DNA of 64,000 bases from Embiotoca jacksoni (Eukaryota; Chordata; Actinopteri; Embiotocidae), in NCBI GenBank assembly GCA_022577435.1, contig JAKOON010000005.1, positions 14,850,724 to 14,914,723 on the forward strand, read 5' to 3'. Each line of letters opens with the position of its first letter. The first letter of the stretch is position 1. Position numbers and translations under genes: made by a program. The notes beneath the pieces are model-generated. The model was not told the DNA's origin. It saw only the letters and a list, made by a program, of their open reading frames with translations, and made no database searches. Shown one piece after another: positions 1 through 12,800 of this stretch.

Positions 1-1766
1 ATGTAAACATTGACTCATATAGCATATTGATGATGAGTTTTCTCACATACAGTTAAAATATGTGCTCATATCCCTGGACAGATTACCCCAAAGGAAATTA
101 GCAACAATGCGTTATTATGGGAGTGTTGCTTCCCCAATAAAGTTAAAACAAAAATAGTTTGTAAAGTGTAGAATGATGAAGATAACAGTCTTTAAAATGA
201 GGCAAGTGTTCAGTGTATAGATGGTGTTTGCTTTAAGTAGTACTATATAGCAATGCTGGCTCAAATTAATTATTTAGGTGTAGTCTTTGCCCTCATTTCT
301 CTAAATCCTGCATGATTCATTGTGTTCGCTGTAGTCCCCATCTTTGTTGTGTGTTCAGGCGTTAAACACACAGGTTCCACTTCATCGAGGCTAACTATGA
401 AATCATAAACAATGTTTTGCTTGAAACAAACAAGCATGTTCTTATGCGCTGGACTGTTCACTGTTCGCAGAAAGAAGCCATCACTGCCTGCCGTGTTCAT
501 TGCTTTTTGAACAGCCTTTGGAACAAGGGATGCTTTTACAAGGGATTAATGAATGGGATGCATTTGCTTCAATTATTCAGAAGTCAGTTTAGCTCAGAGT
601 GGCATTAAATTATAAAACTTGGTTCAGCCACCAGGATCAGGGAATATGTATGTTGCTCATTATCTGCCTGGGCTACTACAATAAGTAATTGCTTCAGAAG
701 CTTAGTATTGGTCATGTGTCATTTCCCCTCCCATCCTGTGCTTCTGTTTCCTCTGATTAATATAACACTAAAGGGGACTCAATTGAAGCTTCATGTTAAA
801 GGGTTTGATTTAGCTTAGATCATATTGCATTTCTCCTTGGTCTGCTGCTCTGAGCATCTTAAAAACTGTTTACATCCACTCTTCGTCTTGTTAGATCTGT
901 GATAAACAGATTGTGTGGTCATCCTGTCTTCAAATACCTACTTTTTCCAAAACCAAAATAAGCTCTTCATCTATGGTCACCTTCCTGTGACCCGGAACTC
1001 CTTGTGGAATTGAATCTGTTTCACAGTCATATGTACATCACATGCTGTAAATCACTTTCAAACTGAGGCTTAAAGATGTAGTTGCCCTCTAATTTGTGCC
1101 GACATGTTATCGTGCAATCTGCGTAGCCAAATTAGTCTGCATGTCAAGGAGGTCCCGTGCCACTCATAGGACTTTGAAGGCTTGTGCCAGAGGCGCTGAA
1201 TCACAGCAGTAGTGTCAGTGAAGAAGAATTGTCGGGGAGCAGTGCTTCTTTTTCTTTTTCATTGAAAAGCATTTGCCCTCCTCTAAGCCCCGAGTGTTTT
1301 TTTATCTATGCCAGCTGTGATGATGTATATTGTTTTCATGACCTAGAAGTCTGCTGCCTCAGGGTATATCTGTGTTGCAGGCACAACCGATTTAGCTTAT
1401 TATGGTTTTACTATAGGAGGTTAATGTTTTTCAATTACAACAAGTCAAACAGCTTCAAAGTTTGGATGCAGTGCTTTCTTTCTGTTTTTGTCAAGAAGAA
1501 GGTAAAAAAAAAAAGATGCCAGAATTATTTTCCGAACGTTATAACACAATATCTACTGTACGAAGGTATATTATGGAAACGCACCATATGATGCATATCA
1601 TCTTTTCATAATGTGTGTCATACAAGTCTGATCCCATCAAATCACATGTGTAACAAACAGTGCAGACACATTGTCCACAGCCACCACAGGTGTCAGTTTT
1701 ATATTGTTGCACCCTCTGCTGGCCTAATGTTAAAAAGGATCCAAACCTCCGATGTTTGTGCTGCAG
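1..1766 (+). other. sema4b intron, 3' part
   Basis: No exon is visible before the acceptor at 1765-1766. The semaphorin exon expected to end just before GDVGGERV is not here, so this is intron running off the left edge. I see no recognisable repeat; the short ORFs have no splice or codon support. Confidence 0.8.
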
Positions 1767-1948
1767 GGTGACGTCGGAGGTGAGAGGGTGTTACAGAAGA
1801 AATGGACGACTTTCCTGAAAGCTCAGCTCTTGTGCTCTCTGCCTGATGATGGTTTCCCTTTCAACATAATCCAAGACATGTTTGTGCTCACACCCAGCCC
1901 CGAGGACTGGAAGAACACGCTTTTTTATGGAGTCTTCACATCTCAGTG
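1767..1948 (+). CDS. sema4b: sema4b exon: sema-domain segment
   Basis: It begins in phase 0 after a CTGCAG acceptor and ends within a Trp codon at TG|GTGAGA. It encodes GGERVLQKKW through FYGVFTSQW, very close to mammalian SEMA4B. Confidence 0.95.
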
Positions 1949-4900
1949 GTGAGAACTAACTTTTAACCGCTTTGAAAAACACATACCCAATCCTTGGAGA
2001 TATGTTGTACAGATTTTGTGTAAATGAATGTATGAAGTATGCTCTAAAAATGTTCAGATCAAGAGATAAACTTCACAGGAAATATATTCAAACAGTGAGA
2101 TTACTAAATAAAATGTGGAATTTGTTGATTTCATTCAAAACTCCTTTGGTAAATGGGGTTCTTCTGGGGGAATTTGAAATATATATTTGACCAAATAATT
2201 TATCACTCAATGTTGTGCTATACTTGTTTATGTCATATAAGGTACAAGGGTGCATCAGGAAGCTCTGCAGTCTGTTCCTTCACTATGGACCAGGTAGAAA
2301 AGGCATTCAACGGGCGATACCGAGAGGTCAACCGGGAAACCCAGCAGTGGTACACGTACAACCATCCGGTCCCAGAGCCTCGACCTGGAGCGGTGAGTAC
2401 CTGCCTGCTGCCCTCTGCTGGAGAACCTGCAGACACATATATGTCAGTACTCAGCAGCATGTCTTGTCAGCTGCATGAGAGGTTTCAGATGTTCCTGTCT
2501 GCTCATCAGTCACGTCCTTAGTTTGACTGTCGACCGAGGCTTGAGCAGATATTTGTCAGGCTGCCGTCACTCCTCCTCTGCTCCTAAACATGATTTTTAT
2601 CAAACTACTGTCGCTTTCATTTCCCGTCAGGCTGATCACAGTTGAATCACTGAAATATGTAAATGAAATAAACAAGGCGGTGCTGCACGGCAGCAGCTGG
2701 TGTCATTGTCCAATATAATTGAATATATGTAAAAAAGGTGGCATGTTGTTTTGTCTCCACAGTGTATTACAAATGCTGCCAGAGAACAGGGCATCTCCTC
2801 CTCACTGCACATGCCAGACAAGGTGCTGAATTTTGTCAAAGACCATTTCCTGATGGACAGTGTGATCCGCAGCCAGCCTCTTCTACTGAAACGTAATGTG
2901 CGCTACACGCAGATTGCCGTCCATCGAGTTCAGACAGCTAAAAAAGTGTATAATGTGCTCTTCATTGGAACAGGTAAACAAACGTTTTACCCACGTTCAC
3001 AATCATGCACAAACAAACTCAATTTCTCAACACGTAAAAAATTGTTTAATCTAATTTCATGTTGAACCTTGTCTTTTCTAGATGATGGGAGACTCCATAA
3101 GGCCATTAATGTCAACAACAAGATGCACATCATTGAGGAGATGGTGCTCCTCCGTGATTCCCAACCAGTGCAGCACATTGAACTGGACACTGAAAAGGTA
3201 AAGTAGAGTGCTCAGAGAGAAATCCAGTCTGTTTTAATTGAGACAGCTTTCTTATGGTGTGAACTAATAAGCTCGCTAAAGTAATTTATTGGCAGTTTAG
3301 AGATTTCATGAACCATTAAGAGGCACAGCCTAAAGCAGACCCCATGTTCACTGAGCTAATTACATGCAACTTTCTCTCAGGGGATCTGCAAACAGCTGGG
3401 GTTTTAACAGCTGGATTTGTGACACTTCCTGAATCCTGGCATGTGTTAGGTTAGATTTGTACATCAGGGCAAAGAAATTCCTTTTAAAATGGTTGAAAGA
3501 AAACTGATCACGGTCAGAGAGGAAAGACTCTGGATGAAAATAGTAACCCAGTAACTGTATTTGGGACACTTCCTGTCCGTCCCCTCCTTCTTCATCTCTC
3601 CTCCACAGGGTCAGCTTTATGTTTCCTCTTTCTCTGAATTGGTGGAGGTCCCAGTAGCTAACTGCACTAATTATCAGAGCTGTGGGGAGTGCATCCTCTC
3701 CAGGGATCCTTACTGTGCCTGGAACGGGAGGCACTGTGTTGATGTCAGACATGCTCCTCCAAACAAGTATGTACCCTGCTGCGCTATAAACATTTTAGCA
3801 GCTAGAGCTTTCTATCATGTGCCTACATGGAATGATAAGAGATTGCCTTTTAAAACCGCACGTTATGATTAAGTGTATGTGTTTTTCAGCGCCTGGCAGC
3901 AGGATGTAGATGAAGCAGATACATCAGCTATTTGCGACAAGACTGTGCCCAGCCCACGGTTTGCTAAACCTCCACCTACACGTATGTGAACTCCACTTCT
4001 CTAAGCTGTCAGAGATTTACAGAGCAGCACTCTGCATAAAATGTTTCCATGCCTTTGCCCTTCAAACTGAGTGTTGATAAAATGTGTGCATTCTGTCAAA
4101 CCATTATTATTTTGAATTCTGCACCAGATACGACAGTACAGCTTATTTCATGCTTTATCTGACTCAGTCTGTCGCTGCTTTTTCTTTCCACAGGACTGTC
4201 ATCATGCCAGGTGATCATTATCCCAGCCAACACGTTCAAAGTACTGCCTTGCAAGCTGCGCTCTAATTTAGCTGAAAGGAGGTGGGAGTTCAGTGAGAGC
4301 GCAGGTCACTTCCATTACCCCAGCCCAGAGGGGGGACTGGTGGTGGTAGCTCAAGCTGACAGGCAGGAAACTTACGAGTGCTGGTCAGTGGAGGAAGGCT
4401 TCAAACAGCTGCTGGCAAACTACTGCGTGAGGGGCGAGGCCAAGCAGGAGAGCACCACTCTGACAGGCCGCTCGCGTACACCGCAGATCTCCCAGGAGGA
4501 ATTTATCATCCTGCCAGGGGAGACCCGCTCGCCGCAGATCAACACCAAGACCTACTGGAACGAGCTGATCGTGGTGTGTGCCCTCCTGGCGTTTTCCCTG
4601 GTGGTTTTCTCCCTGTTTGTGGTTTACAGGAACCGCAATCACATGAAGTCCATGCTCAAGGAGGGAGACTGCCCCAACATGCAGCAGAAGAAGCCCAGAA
4701 TAGTGGTCAAGCCAGCTGAGAACTTGCCGCTCAACGGCAACACAGTCACAGCATCAGTTTCAGATCACAAGGGGTACCAAACCCTGAACGACAACTACAT
4801 CTGCAGCACTCCACCTCACGAGTGCTCGTCGCCCGACAACAGCAAGAGCTTCTCAGAATCAGAGAAGAGGCCTCTGAACTTGAAAGAGAGCCGCGTAGAG

Positions 4901-4966
4901 ATTTCCCCTACATGCCCAAGGCCACGAGTCAGACTGGGCTCTGAGATTAAGGACTCTATAGTGTGA
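1767..4966 (+). CDS. sema4b: Semaphorin-4B, 3' part of gene (7 exons)
   Basis: Class 4 semaphorins are single-pass membrane proteins that signal through plexins in axon guidance, synapse formation and immune or epithelial contact. Seven exons join in frame: 1767-1948, 2242-2392, 2763-2973, 3082-3197, 3609-3766, 3890-3981 and 4194-4966, giving 1683 nt (560 residues plus stop). They encode the second half of the sema propeller (GGERVLQ, FYGVFTSQW), a cysteine-rich PSI domain (RDPYCAW), an Ig-like domain, one membrane helix and a cytoplasmic tail. The exon order, the motif LNFVKDHFLMD and the tail ending PRPRVRLGSEIKDSIV match SEMA4B rather than 4A, 4C, 4D or 4G. The last three residues fit a class I PDZ ligand. 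Exons for the N-terminal sema domain lie before the window. The a/b teleost copy cannot be decided. Confidence 0.95.
2242..2392 (+). CDS. sema4b: sema4b exon: sema-domain segment
   Basis: The first base completes the split Trp. It encodes the segment with VNRETQQWY and PVPEPRPGA, a class 4 semaphorin signature, and ends in phase 0 at GCG|GTGAGT. Confidence 0.95.
2763..2973 (+). CDS. sema4b: sema4b exon: sema-domain segment
   Basis: Starts CITNAAREQG after a CTCCACAG acceptor and includes LNFVKDHFLMD and RYTQIAVHRV. It ends in phase 1 before GTAAAC. Confidence 0.95.
3082..3197 (+). CDS. sema4b: sema4b exon: last propeller blade
   Basis: Encodes DDGRLHKA followed by MHIIEEM and VQHIELD. This is the conserved end of the sema domain. 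Ends AAG|GTAAAG in phase 0. Confidence 0.94.
3609..3766 (+). CDS. sema4b: sema4b exon: PSI domain
   Basis: Encodes GQLYVSSFSELVEVP and then the PSI cysteines (CTNYQSCGECILSRDPYCAW). It follows the TCTCCTCCACAG acceptor and ends in phase 2 at AA|GTATGT. Confidence 0.95.
3890..3981 (+). CDS. sema4b: sema4b exon: PSI to Ig linker
   Basis: A short exon of 92 nt. It encodes AWQQDVDEADTSAICDK and a proline-rich end, with GTTTTTCAG acceptor and GTATGT donor. Both junctions keep the frame. Confidence 0.9.
4194..4966 (+). CDS. sema4b: sema4b last coding exon: Ig, membrane helix, tail
   Basis: Encodes an Ig-like domain (SCQVIIIP to ETYECWSVEEG), a hydrophobic helix (LIVVCALLAFSLVVFSLFVV) followed by basic residues, and a cytoplasmic tail with FSESEKRPL and PRPRVRLGSEI. 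The stop is TGA at 4964-4966. Confidence 0.96.
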
Positions 4967-7212
4967 GGCTGGCTTCATGTTAAATGGAGTGACTCATTTT
5001 GAACTCAAAGGACCGAGTGCACTTGTTGAGAAAGACAAAACAGTATATGAGGGAAAAGCAGTACTCTCATTGAGAGACATTTCATTACACCGATTTTGCA
5101 CTTTGTCTTTTTTTTTTTTTTTTTTCTGTTCCTGTGTTCCATGTGCATTTCATTTTATTTTCCTCTCACCCCTCTTATTCAAGTGCATTTGAAGCTCACT
5201 GAAAAGGTTCCACTTTGCCTTCAGATTTTTGACACTTTCACATACGGTTCACAGGAATGTAAGGAGCGTAGAGGTGGCATCACGACCACGATTTAGAAAT
5301 TAAATTTCGAAGCAATGCCTCTCAGTCCGTCCATATAATATACTGGTAATGCTTTGAAAGGCAGATCAAGGCTGAAACATGTTGCCACTAACAGCTGACA
5401 CAGTGTTTGCTGTGTTTTAATTTTAATTCTGTCATCTGCTAGGAGTCTACCCTTCGCTGAGCCTATGCACTATGTACTGTACTGTAGCAAGATAAACACT
5501 CACACCAGAATATACACGAACAAGTCAGTGGCAACCCGGAAAGAAAAAAAACTGTCACAGGTTCTTGGATAGCCTGTCTGCATCCGCACACATATACCCA
5601 TTATTTTAGACTTCAATACAACACAGAAAGGATAAAGACAGACTTCAGAGAAGAAGAGATTGAAAAGATTTATCAAAACAAAACCATTAAAAGTGATAGA
5701 AAACACAAACAAGCAATCACCTCAGTAGAAATATTGCAGAAACTCTTATCACCTCATTCACTACACACCAAGAAAAGAAAAAATAATATTATATAGTCAT
5801 AAATGAAGACACAATTACACTTTTAAAGTATTGGAATTGTTACTGGGTATAAATATTCCTGTGAGGAGGCCCGACTTTGAGCAGTTGAGAGGTTTTTTTA
5901 TTTTGGTTTTCTTTCGCCAAATGCGATGAAGAGGAAAAGCTCATTCCAGGTATTACCATGCTGTTCTTTGTGAGATAGGCAGTCTATGCAACGCAAATAA
6001 TGTGAAGTGAGGAGAACACCGAGAAAAACCTCACCTTGAGACTGAGTAAGCACAAAGGTGTTGGCGCTGTTAATTACTTTAGATCAGTGGCACTGCAAAC
6101 ACACACACACACACAAACACACTCATTACACAAACTGTAAGTATGCAAGTGACTTTAGCCATTTTGCTATGTTTTAGGGAAGAAGATAAAGAAACTCTGA
6201 AAGGCCAGCATGACAAAAATAGACGATAAGGAACAAGGGTCCAGTACACTAATGTAAATCTGTGGCAGTCGATTTATTGCAGCATGATAAAAAAAAGGTT
6301 ATAAATATTTATTATTATTATTATGTGGCCAAATGTTTATTTTATAGAGAGGCATTTTTCATAGTAATTCTTTAATGTTTTAAATATCTATCACTATTCT
6401 CAAAGGGACATAATAATAAATATTTAAATACTACACCTATTCATAATCTGATTTAAATAACACGTCTGTATAGCCTCACCTTTGATATAACAGTAACTGA
6501 TGAGTGTTCACGAAATGAAGAGAACAGCCTCTGCTTGCTTAAATGGTTTTCAAGGTTAGCCATAAAAGCAATAAACTTCATTCTCATCCCTAATAAACAT
6601 AAGAATTGTGCATTTCAATTATCTCCACGTGCAGAAATGAGTAATTATAAACCACCAAATTTATGAGTTAGATGATAACTTTACTTGAAAGCATTTTTCA
6701 TGTTATACAATATTTTTTAAGTTTTACTTGAGTTTGGCTCTAGTGTTGCGATGCGGCCAGCGAAATTAAGATTTTACAAAAATACATACCTAAAGAAAGG
6801 AAAGGCATACAACCTGACTCCGAATGCGTGGGATTTGCACATGATTTTTCAAAGCCTTAGTACTTTGCAGGTTATGGATTTGATTACAAATCTGCCGTGG
6901 GTGGGGGTGGATGGGTGGGTGGGGAGTTGATGGATAACGCCTTCTGAAACAATAATCAAGAGATGTGCCTCTTGGGATCAAACTAACCAGGTAGTAGTGC
7001 TGCAGAATCAAATGCTACACTGTAGGTGTGACAAGACTGGCTTTGCTCAGAAACAAGTGAAAACAGTCAATACATGTAATTTGATAGTGTCAGTGTAGTA
7101 CAATACGTACTCATGACGTGCTTCTTTAATTTTATTTTTTGTTAGGGTGACTTCAACCTCCGTCAGGGACTAAATTCTATTCTTAAATTCTAGTACATAA
7201 ATAACCACTGGT

Positions 7213-7253
<41 letters not shown>

Positions 7254-7800
7254 AAATGATATATAAGCACTAGTATTATGTTACATTTCCTGTAAATGGC
7301 ACTGCAATTCAAGGACTGGTCAGCTGTAATCACTCATGCAGTATGAAAGACTCATGCTTTGACTGTTATTAATAATATAAATAACTGGCAGCTTTCCGTG
7401 AAGTGGCTGTCATCAGAACAATATTACATTTAACTGCAGAACAAATACCAAGTGGCAGTGATTTAGTCAGATACGTGCAGGTACTGGACATGTTTTCATT
7501 TGAATACAAGCCTAAACTATTAATGCCACAGTGAACTTATCGTTGTCTGCTCTCTCTTAATGAACCACTATAGTCAGGCCTTCTATTCGTGACAGTACAA
7601 GTTGCTCAGACTCTTGTCAACATGTATTGTAAGTAAACAAGTTTTTATGTAAAATTGTTTTGTAAATTCAGCTGCCAATGTAAAAAATATTGTGAATTGT
7701 AATTTTTGTATCATACATCACTGCTGTTTTTTTTTTTTTGTATTGTATATAAAAAGCACTTTATTTTAATTTTTCAAATAAAGATAAAATGGATACTTTT
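4967..7800 (+). other. sema4b: sema4b probable 3' UTR
   Basis: About 2.8 kb of AT-rich sequence without long ORFs runs from the stop to the AATAAA at 7777-7782. It carries a short CA tract near 6100, ATTTA-rich stretches near 6300-6430 and a poly-T run at about 7217-7249. The full UTR length is inferred; an earlier polyadenylation site is possible. Confidence 0.6.
7777..7782 (+). promoter_or_regulatory. Polyadenylation signal AATAAA (sema4b)
   Basis: A canonical hexamer in a T-rich context that resembles a 3' end. It is the best candidate terminus for the sema4b transcript. Confidence 0.55.
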
Positions 7801-8538
7801 TTCATGATTTTACTAAAATGATTCCTATTAACATGCTGTTTTTGATGATTTATGGAGATGAATGCAATGTTAATGGTTTGTGTTGGGAGCCCTCTAGTTT
7901 CTTAGCTGGTAACTTGCCTCTGTGGTCTATGTGGTCTGTAGCAGGAAGGGCTACAACATCTGGTTATGCTGGACTAAGTCCTATACTTTTTTTTGGAAGA
8001 TGCACATTTTTTTTTTTTTTTTGTAGTGCTGCAAATAACTTTTTTTTTTTCTTATCATTGCTTAATCTGTTGATAATTTTCTCAATTTACCAATTTAACT
8101 CTCTGTACTCTACCTGCCCAAAATGACAGATATTTTTGTTAGGAGCTGATGGAGACCAAAACAGAGCCCACAAGTATCATTACCGATTAATCTGTTGATT
8201 ATTTGGTTCATTAATCGATTAACTATTTGGTTTTTTAAAAGTCAAAAGATGCAACCTAAAGTATCTTGTTTTGTCCCGACCAACAGTCCACAACTAAAAT
8301 ATATTCAGTTTATTTTCATGGAGGACTGAAGGACCCAGACAATATGGAATCAGACAACCAATAGCATTTTGTTTTATAAAAAAAAAAAAAAAAAAAAAAC
8401 CCGATTAATTAAATTATTATTGCAGCTCTAGTTTCTGATATAATTCCATTTTATGTTTCGCTATTGTGCAAAGCAATCTTTTTTTTTTAAAAAAACTCCC
8501 ATTTGTTATTTATTCTAACATTTCTTGGTGCGGGCTAC

Positions 8539-8569
<31 letters not shown>

Positions 8570-8860
8570 CCAATTCGAACTAATTAGAGTTATTAAAAGT
8601 GATGGGGACGATATCGTCCATTTAAAAAAAAAAAAAAAAAAAAAGTGGTTGGTGATATGTCCTCAGTGTAAATTACACCTGCATGTTCAGGGTGGAGTCA
8701 AACCTGAGTCAGACTCCGCAAACCCAGGGGGGGGGGGGGGAAGAGGAGCGTATCTGATCAAACTCTCGCGTACAGCAACGCACACCTTAAAGGTAAACAG
8801 AAGCCGAGCACTTTCTTGTCTGTTTAGTTTCTGTTAGTTTCACCGCACACAAGCACGACT
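7801..8860. other. Intergenic region sema4b-rasef
   Basis: This holds an AT-rich dispersed repeat (8024-8430), poly-T and poly-A runs at about 8540-8565 and 8622-8644, and a poly-G run at about 8728-8740. No gene is evident. Confidence 0.7.
8024..8430 (+). repeat. AT-rich dispersed repeat (hAT-MITE-like), copy 1
   Basis: It begins with TAGTGCTGCAAATAAC and ends with TTGCAGCTCTA, degenerate inverted ends. Inside are repeated ATTAATC/GATTAA blocks and the core GACCAACAGTCCA. Related copies lie at 25,060-25,400 and 54,125-54,615. The hAT assignment is inferred from the ends only. Confidence 0.6.
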
Positions 8861-9133
8861 GACTCTGGACGAAGCGGCCCAGGTAGGAAGCGGCACACTG
8901 GCTCCATTGATTTGGATAATACCCGCCTCCACCGAGACATGGACCAATCCTCTTCAGCACCTCCGAGCCCCGTAAATTGAGACGCCGGTAGAAGCTTTTA
9001 ACTTTGGCTTGACGCTGCAGCTGAAAAAACTATTTCATGAGAGGGGTTGCATTTTAAACTTGTTTAAACTTTACGCATTGCGAGCGTGTTTTTTTGTTGT
9101 TGTTGTTTTTTTTTGTTGTTTTAATTCCCGACT
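8860..9133 (+). promoter_or_regulatory. rasef: rasef promoter and 5' UTR region
   Basis: This is the start of a CpG-richer zone running into exon 1. It contains a CCAAT box (8944-8948). A six-codon upstream ORF begins with ATG at 9037 and stops at 9057. A T/GTT-rich tract sits just before the start codon. The transcription start is not visible. Confidence 0.5.
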
Positions 9134-9444
9134 ATGGCTCAACACAGCCTCCGGAGATTGTACTCGGCTTGCGACGTGAACAAGTCCGGTCAGATTGAGT
9201 ACGAGGACTTCACGGTTGTGTGCAGGGAGCTCGGCGTCCCCGAAAGCGAGATCAGAACCCTGTTCGACAAGTTCGACGCGCGCGAGGACGGATACATCGA
9301 CTACGACGAGTTTTCGTCCAGGTTCCAGGAGGTTTCGGAGACTCTGGATCTGGCGGCCTTCGGCGCCGGAACACCTCAAAACCCGGGCTGCCCGTGGGAA
9401 GAGTTTGTGGGCACGATGAACGCGGAGTCTCTCCTCTCTGAAAG
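9134..9444 (+). CDS. rasef: rasef exon 1: two EF-hands
   Basis: Residues 1-103. The loops are DVNKSGQIEYED and DAREDGYIDYDE. The second is canonical. The first ends in Asp instead of the usual Glu at position 12, which often weakens calcium or shifts metal preference. The donor is AG|GTAAAA. Base composition is GC-rich. Confidence 0.95.
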
Positions 9445-9794
9445 GTAAAAAAAAAAAAAAGTTGTCCGGACTCCCGACGGCTGGAGCGTCAGATGTTCGC
9501 TCACATTGGCGGCTGTTTGTCCTCGTTTCACTTCGCTTTAGGAAGTCCGAAGTAGACATTAAGGTATTTAAGGCTTCAAGGGTTATGCCTCAGTGAACAG
9601 GTAAACAAGTGGTGGAAGATTTAGGTGACTAAAACTTAACTTTAAAACAGTTGACTGCATATAAAAGCACTAAAGTCACTTTTTTTGTTGTTTTAAATGA
9701 CATGTACAGGCTTTATTATTGTTGTTATTAAGACTGGGGTGTGTCCAGATATGAGAAACCTAATCGGTAAACTAAAACTTAAAAGCACAATATG

Positions 9795-9833
<39 letters not shown>

Positions 9834-12800
9834 TAAGTGATCAACAGGATGAAAAGAAATTGCAGTTTTTATTTTAAGTTAAAGATGTCGTGTTGTTTTG
9901 CAGAAATATCTGCTGAAGTTAACATGCCAGACAGGTGGTCTCCGCTGTCTCATCTGGTAATACCACTTCATAACGCAGGAGGCGATAGTGAGTCACTGTA
10001 GCATCTCAGTCCAACATGAGAAGAGGTGGTTGCATTTTTATATCTGCTTGTTGGATTGAATGGAATAGTAAACAAACGGTGCTGAAAACACTTGTCATAT
10101 TGGGTTTTTTTTTAGTGACTGTTCTCTGGCTACTGTTGTCTTACAAACGCAGAAGCATTGCTATTTTTTTTGTTCTTGATTCACCACTGGCTTGATTTAT
10201 CACTGGGTCCATACGATCTAACTTTTCAATTATCAGTTGTAAAAAAAAAACAACTAACTACATTAAACGAGCTAGAAATTAACAAACAACAGGGAAAGGA
10301 TACCTAAAAATTGACCAAACTGCGGAAACTCTTAAGAGCCAGACTGAAGGCAGACTGGAGTGACTCACTATCGCCTCTTAACGTACAAAGTGGTATTGAA
10401 CTTGAATCTTTCATATTGCACCTTTATCTTAATGTCCACTCACGAAACAAACTTTTTTTTTAATGTTTTAATTCTACATTTTGTCAAAATGTGTCTACCT
10501 CTTATGTTTTCTATCTATTTGTTTCAGTGTATCATGTTACGGGATTGGCCTGAAAAGTTTGAGATATTTTGGTCTTTTTTTTTTTTTTTAAATGATATGA
10601 AACTATCAACTTTAACAGCCACCTTTTCAGGCTCTCAGAAGTTAAGGATTTGACACTAGAAAAATAGATAGGGGGAGTATGTCTCTGAGAAAAAAAAAAT
10701 GCCATTGACCTGTTCATTGCTGGTTGTAACTATTTGTTTTTCCCTCCATAGTCTTCAGGAGCAACTGGCTGATCTTTACCAGGCCATTCACTCCTCTGCA
10801 AACATGACTCTTCTGCAGCCGTATGAAGAAATCATCCACTCTCTAAACAGTCAAAGCCTGGAAAACAGACTACAGTGTGAGCAGCTGGAGACCAGTTTGA
10901 AGCGGTAAGAAACAGAGTCCGTTTCCTTGTGTGGGGTCAGTAGAGTTCAGAACAACTGTCCTGTGAAATGGAAAGAAAAGCGAAAGACAATGAAGCTCAT
11001 CTCGCATATTGTGCATATTATGGCACGAGGTTTCTGCGGCTACAATGTGTGTATGAGAAGTGACATTCAGTGTTGGCATCTGGAAATAATGAATTAAATA
11101 AATGTAACTTATCAAAAAGTGATTATTCAGCTTTTTATAACAGTCTTGGTAATCCTTAAAGAAACTTAGCTTAGCTCCAGTGGTGACTTGCTGCCCTCTT
11201 GTATATGTGAATCACGGGATGGTGAATACAGTTAAACCCAGTGCCTTTCTGAGTCTACAAAGTGTTTTGTCACGTGTGCCAGCTGGAATAAAGTGCTTGA
11301 TTTTATAGCTGCATTCCCTGATTTATTTATTTTTTTGGCACAAAAAACAATATTGATCGACAACTGACTTCATTCGCTTTATGCACATGGAGCAGCAGTA
11401 GTCATTTTCTGAAGTCAAGTCTTTAAGAGTAAGAAAAGGTTTTACTTTGCTCTTTGTTTTAGCTTTCCCCAACTCCAAAGAAAAGTGTTCAGCCGCCAGA
11501 TGATTAACCCTCTGCAACGGCTCATCACTAGATTTGTCAATCTGCCATGTAGCGCTGAATAGGTCGTGCACATAGTGTTTATCAGAATCTTTTTTGCTGA
11601 AATATCTTCTGTGTTTGTGAACAAGTAATGTGCAGTAAATGGTACTCAAAATGAGCTATAAGACAGCAGAAGAATTTGGTGTTCATTGTCAGTGATTTTG
11701 AGTCATTGTTGATATAAAAAAAAAAAAAAAAAAAAAATCTGATGGATTCAGACATAAATGCTACTGCTGCAGTTTGATATGCCATCTATCACTATACTGT
11801 AATTGAAAAAAATGAAAATACCTCTGAGGTTTGGAATTGGAAGTTTTTAGTTGTTTAGATATTTTCAGCCTGTCTTGCACACAGAGCATATTTAAGATGT
11901 AGCCACAGACTTTCAACTCGATGTTCATGTCGGGGGACTGCGAGGGCCTTTCCAAAAGCTTCAGGTTGCATTACTTGAAGTAGCTTGTGGTAGGTTTTGA
12001 GGTTTGCTTTGGATCATTGGCAGGTTCTTCTACAGGTTCAGTTTCTTGACTGGCTGCAGGACATGATTTGCATCCATAATTTCCAATTTAGTGGGATCTA
12101 TTCATCCCTCTATCTGTGCAATGTTTCCTTTTCCACCGGCTGCCACACAACCCCAATGCTGAGTGTAAAGTGTATTTCCACCCCGACCCTGAACAGTTGG
12201 AAAGGTGTTCTTTTCATCAAATACTGCTTCTTCTTTTTTTTTTTCTCCAAACATGCCTTTGGTGATTGTGACTAAACAGCTCAATTTTAACTTCCTTAAT
12301 CCGCAGCGCTTGTTTCCGACTCCAGCTTGTCCAGATGTTGCCTTCCATATTTCAGATGCTGACTTTAGTGAGGAGGTCACAGTAGAGCTTTCCTTCTGAT
12401 GACTCTTTCATGGAGACTCTCTTAGTGCCTCGGTGCTGCCCAGTGCAGCGGTGCACAACCACTCTTGCGTTAGCTAAACTTCCCTGCTGCTCTTTTGCAA
12501 TCGTGTGGGGGGGGGTTTCACTATGTTTTTCTGTCCAGCAGATGCACGACTGATCTGTCTGAAAGTTTTCTTGGCTTCGGTCTCTCTGGTCAGATTTCGT
12601 CATGAAATCATCCACACTTGTTCTCAACTGCCATGAAGTTCTGAATACTTTTATAATTAGCATCAGTGTGCTCAGACTTTTGCACGTGACAAAATTATGA
12701 TCCAATTTGTTCACACTTTCAGCTCATTGGCTAAAACATAACACGGTATTAACATCAGTCTGCTGCAGGGATTGAATGAACTTATTTTCACTTCAAAAAT

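Noticed and set aside
1184..1591. 135-codon + ORF upstream of the first sema4b exon
   Set aside because: No semaphorin similarity or splice sites in phase; it contains poly-K from an A run. Intronic.
11323..11649. 108-codon - strand ORF with several cysteines
   Set aside because: It lies in rasef intron 2 beside a Tc1 remnant. The cysteines do not form a known zinc-finger spacing and no homologue is recognised.
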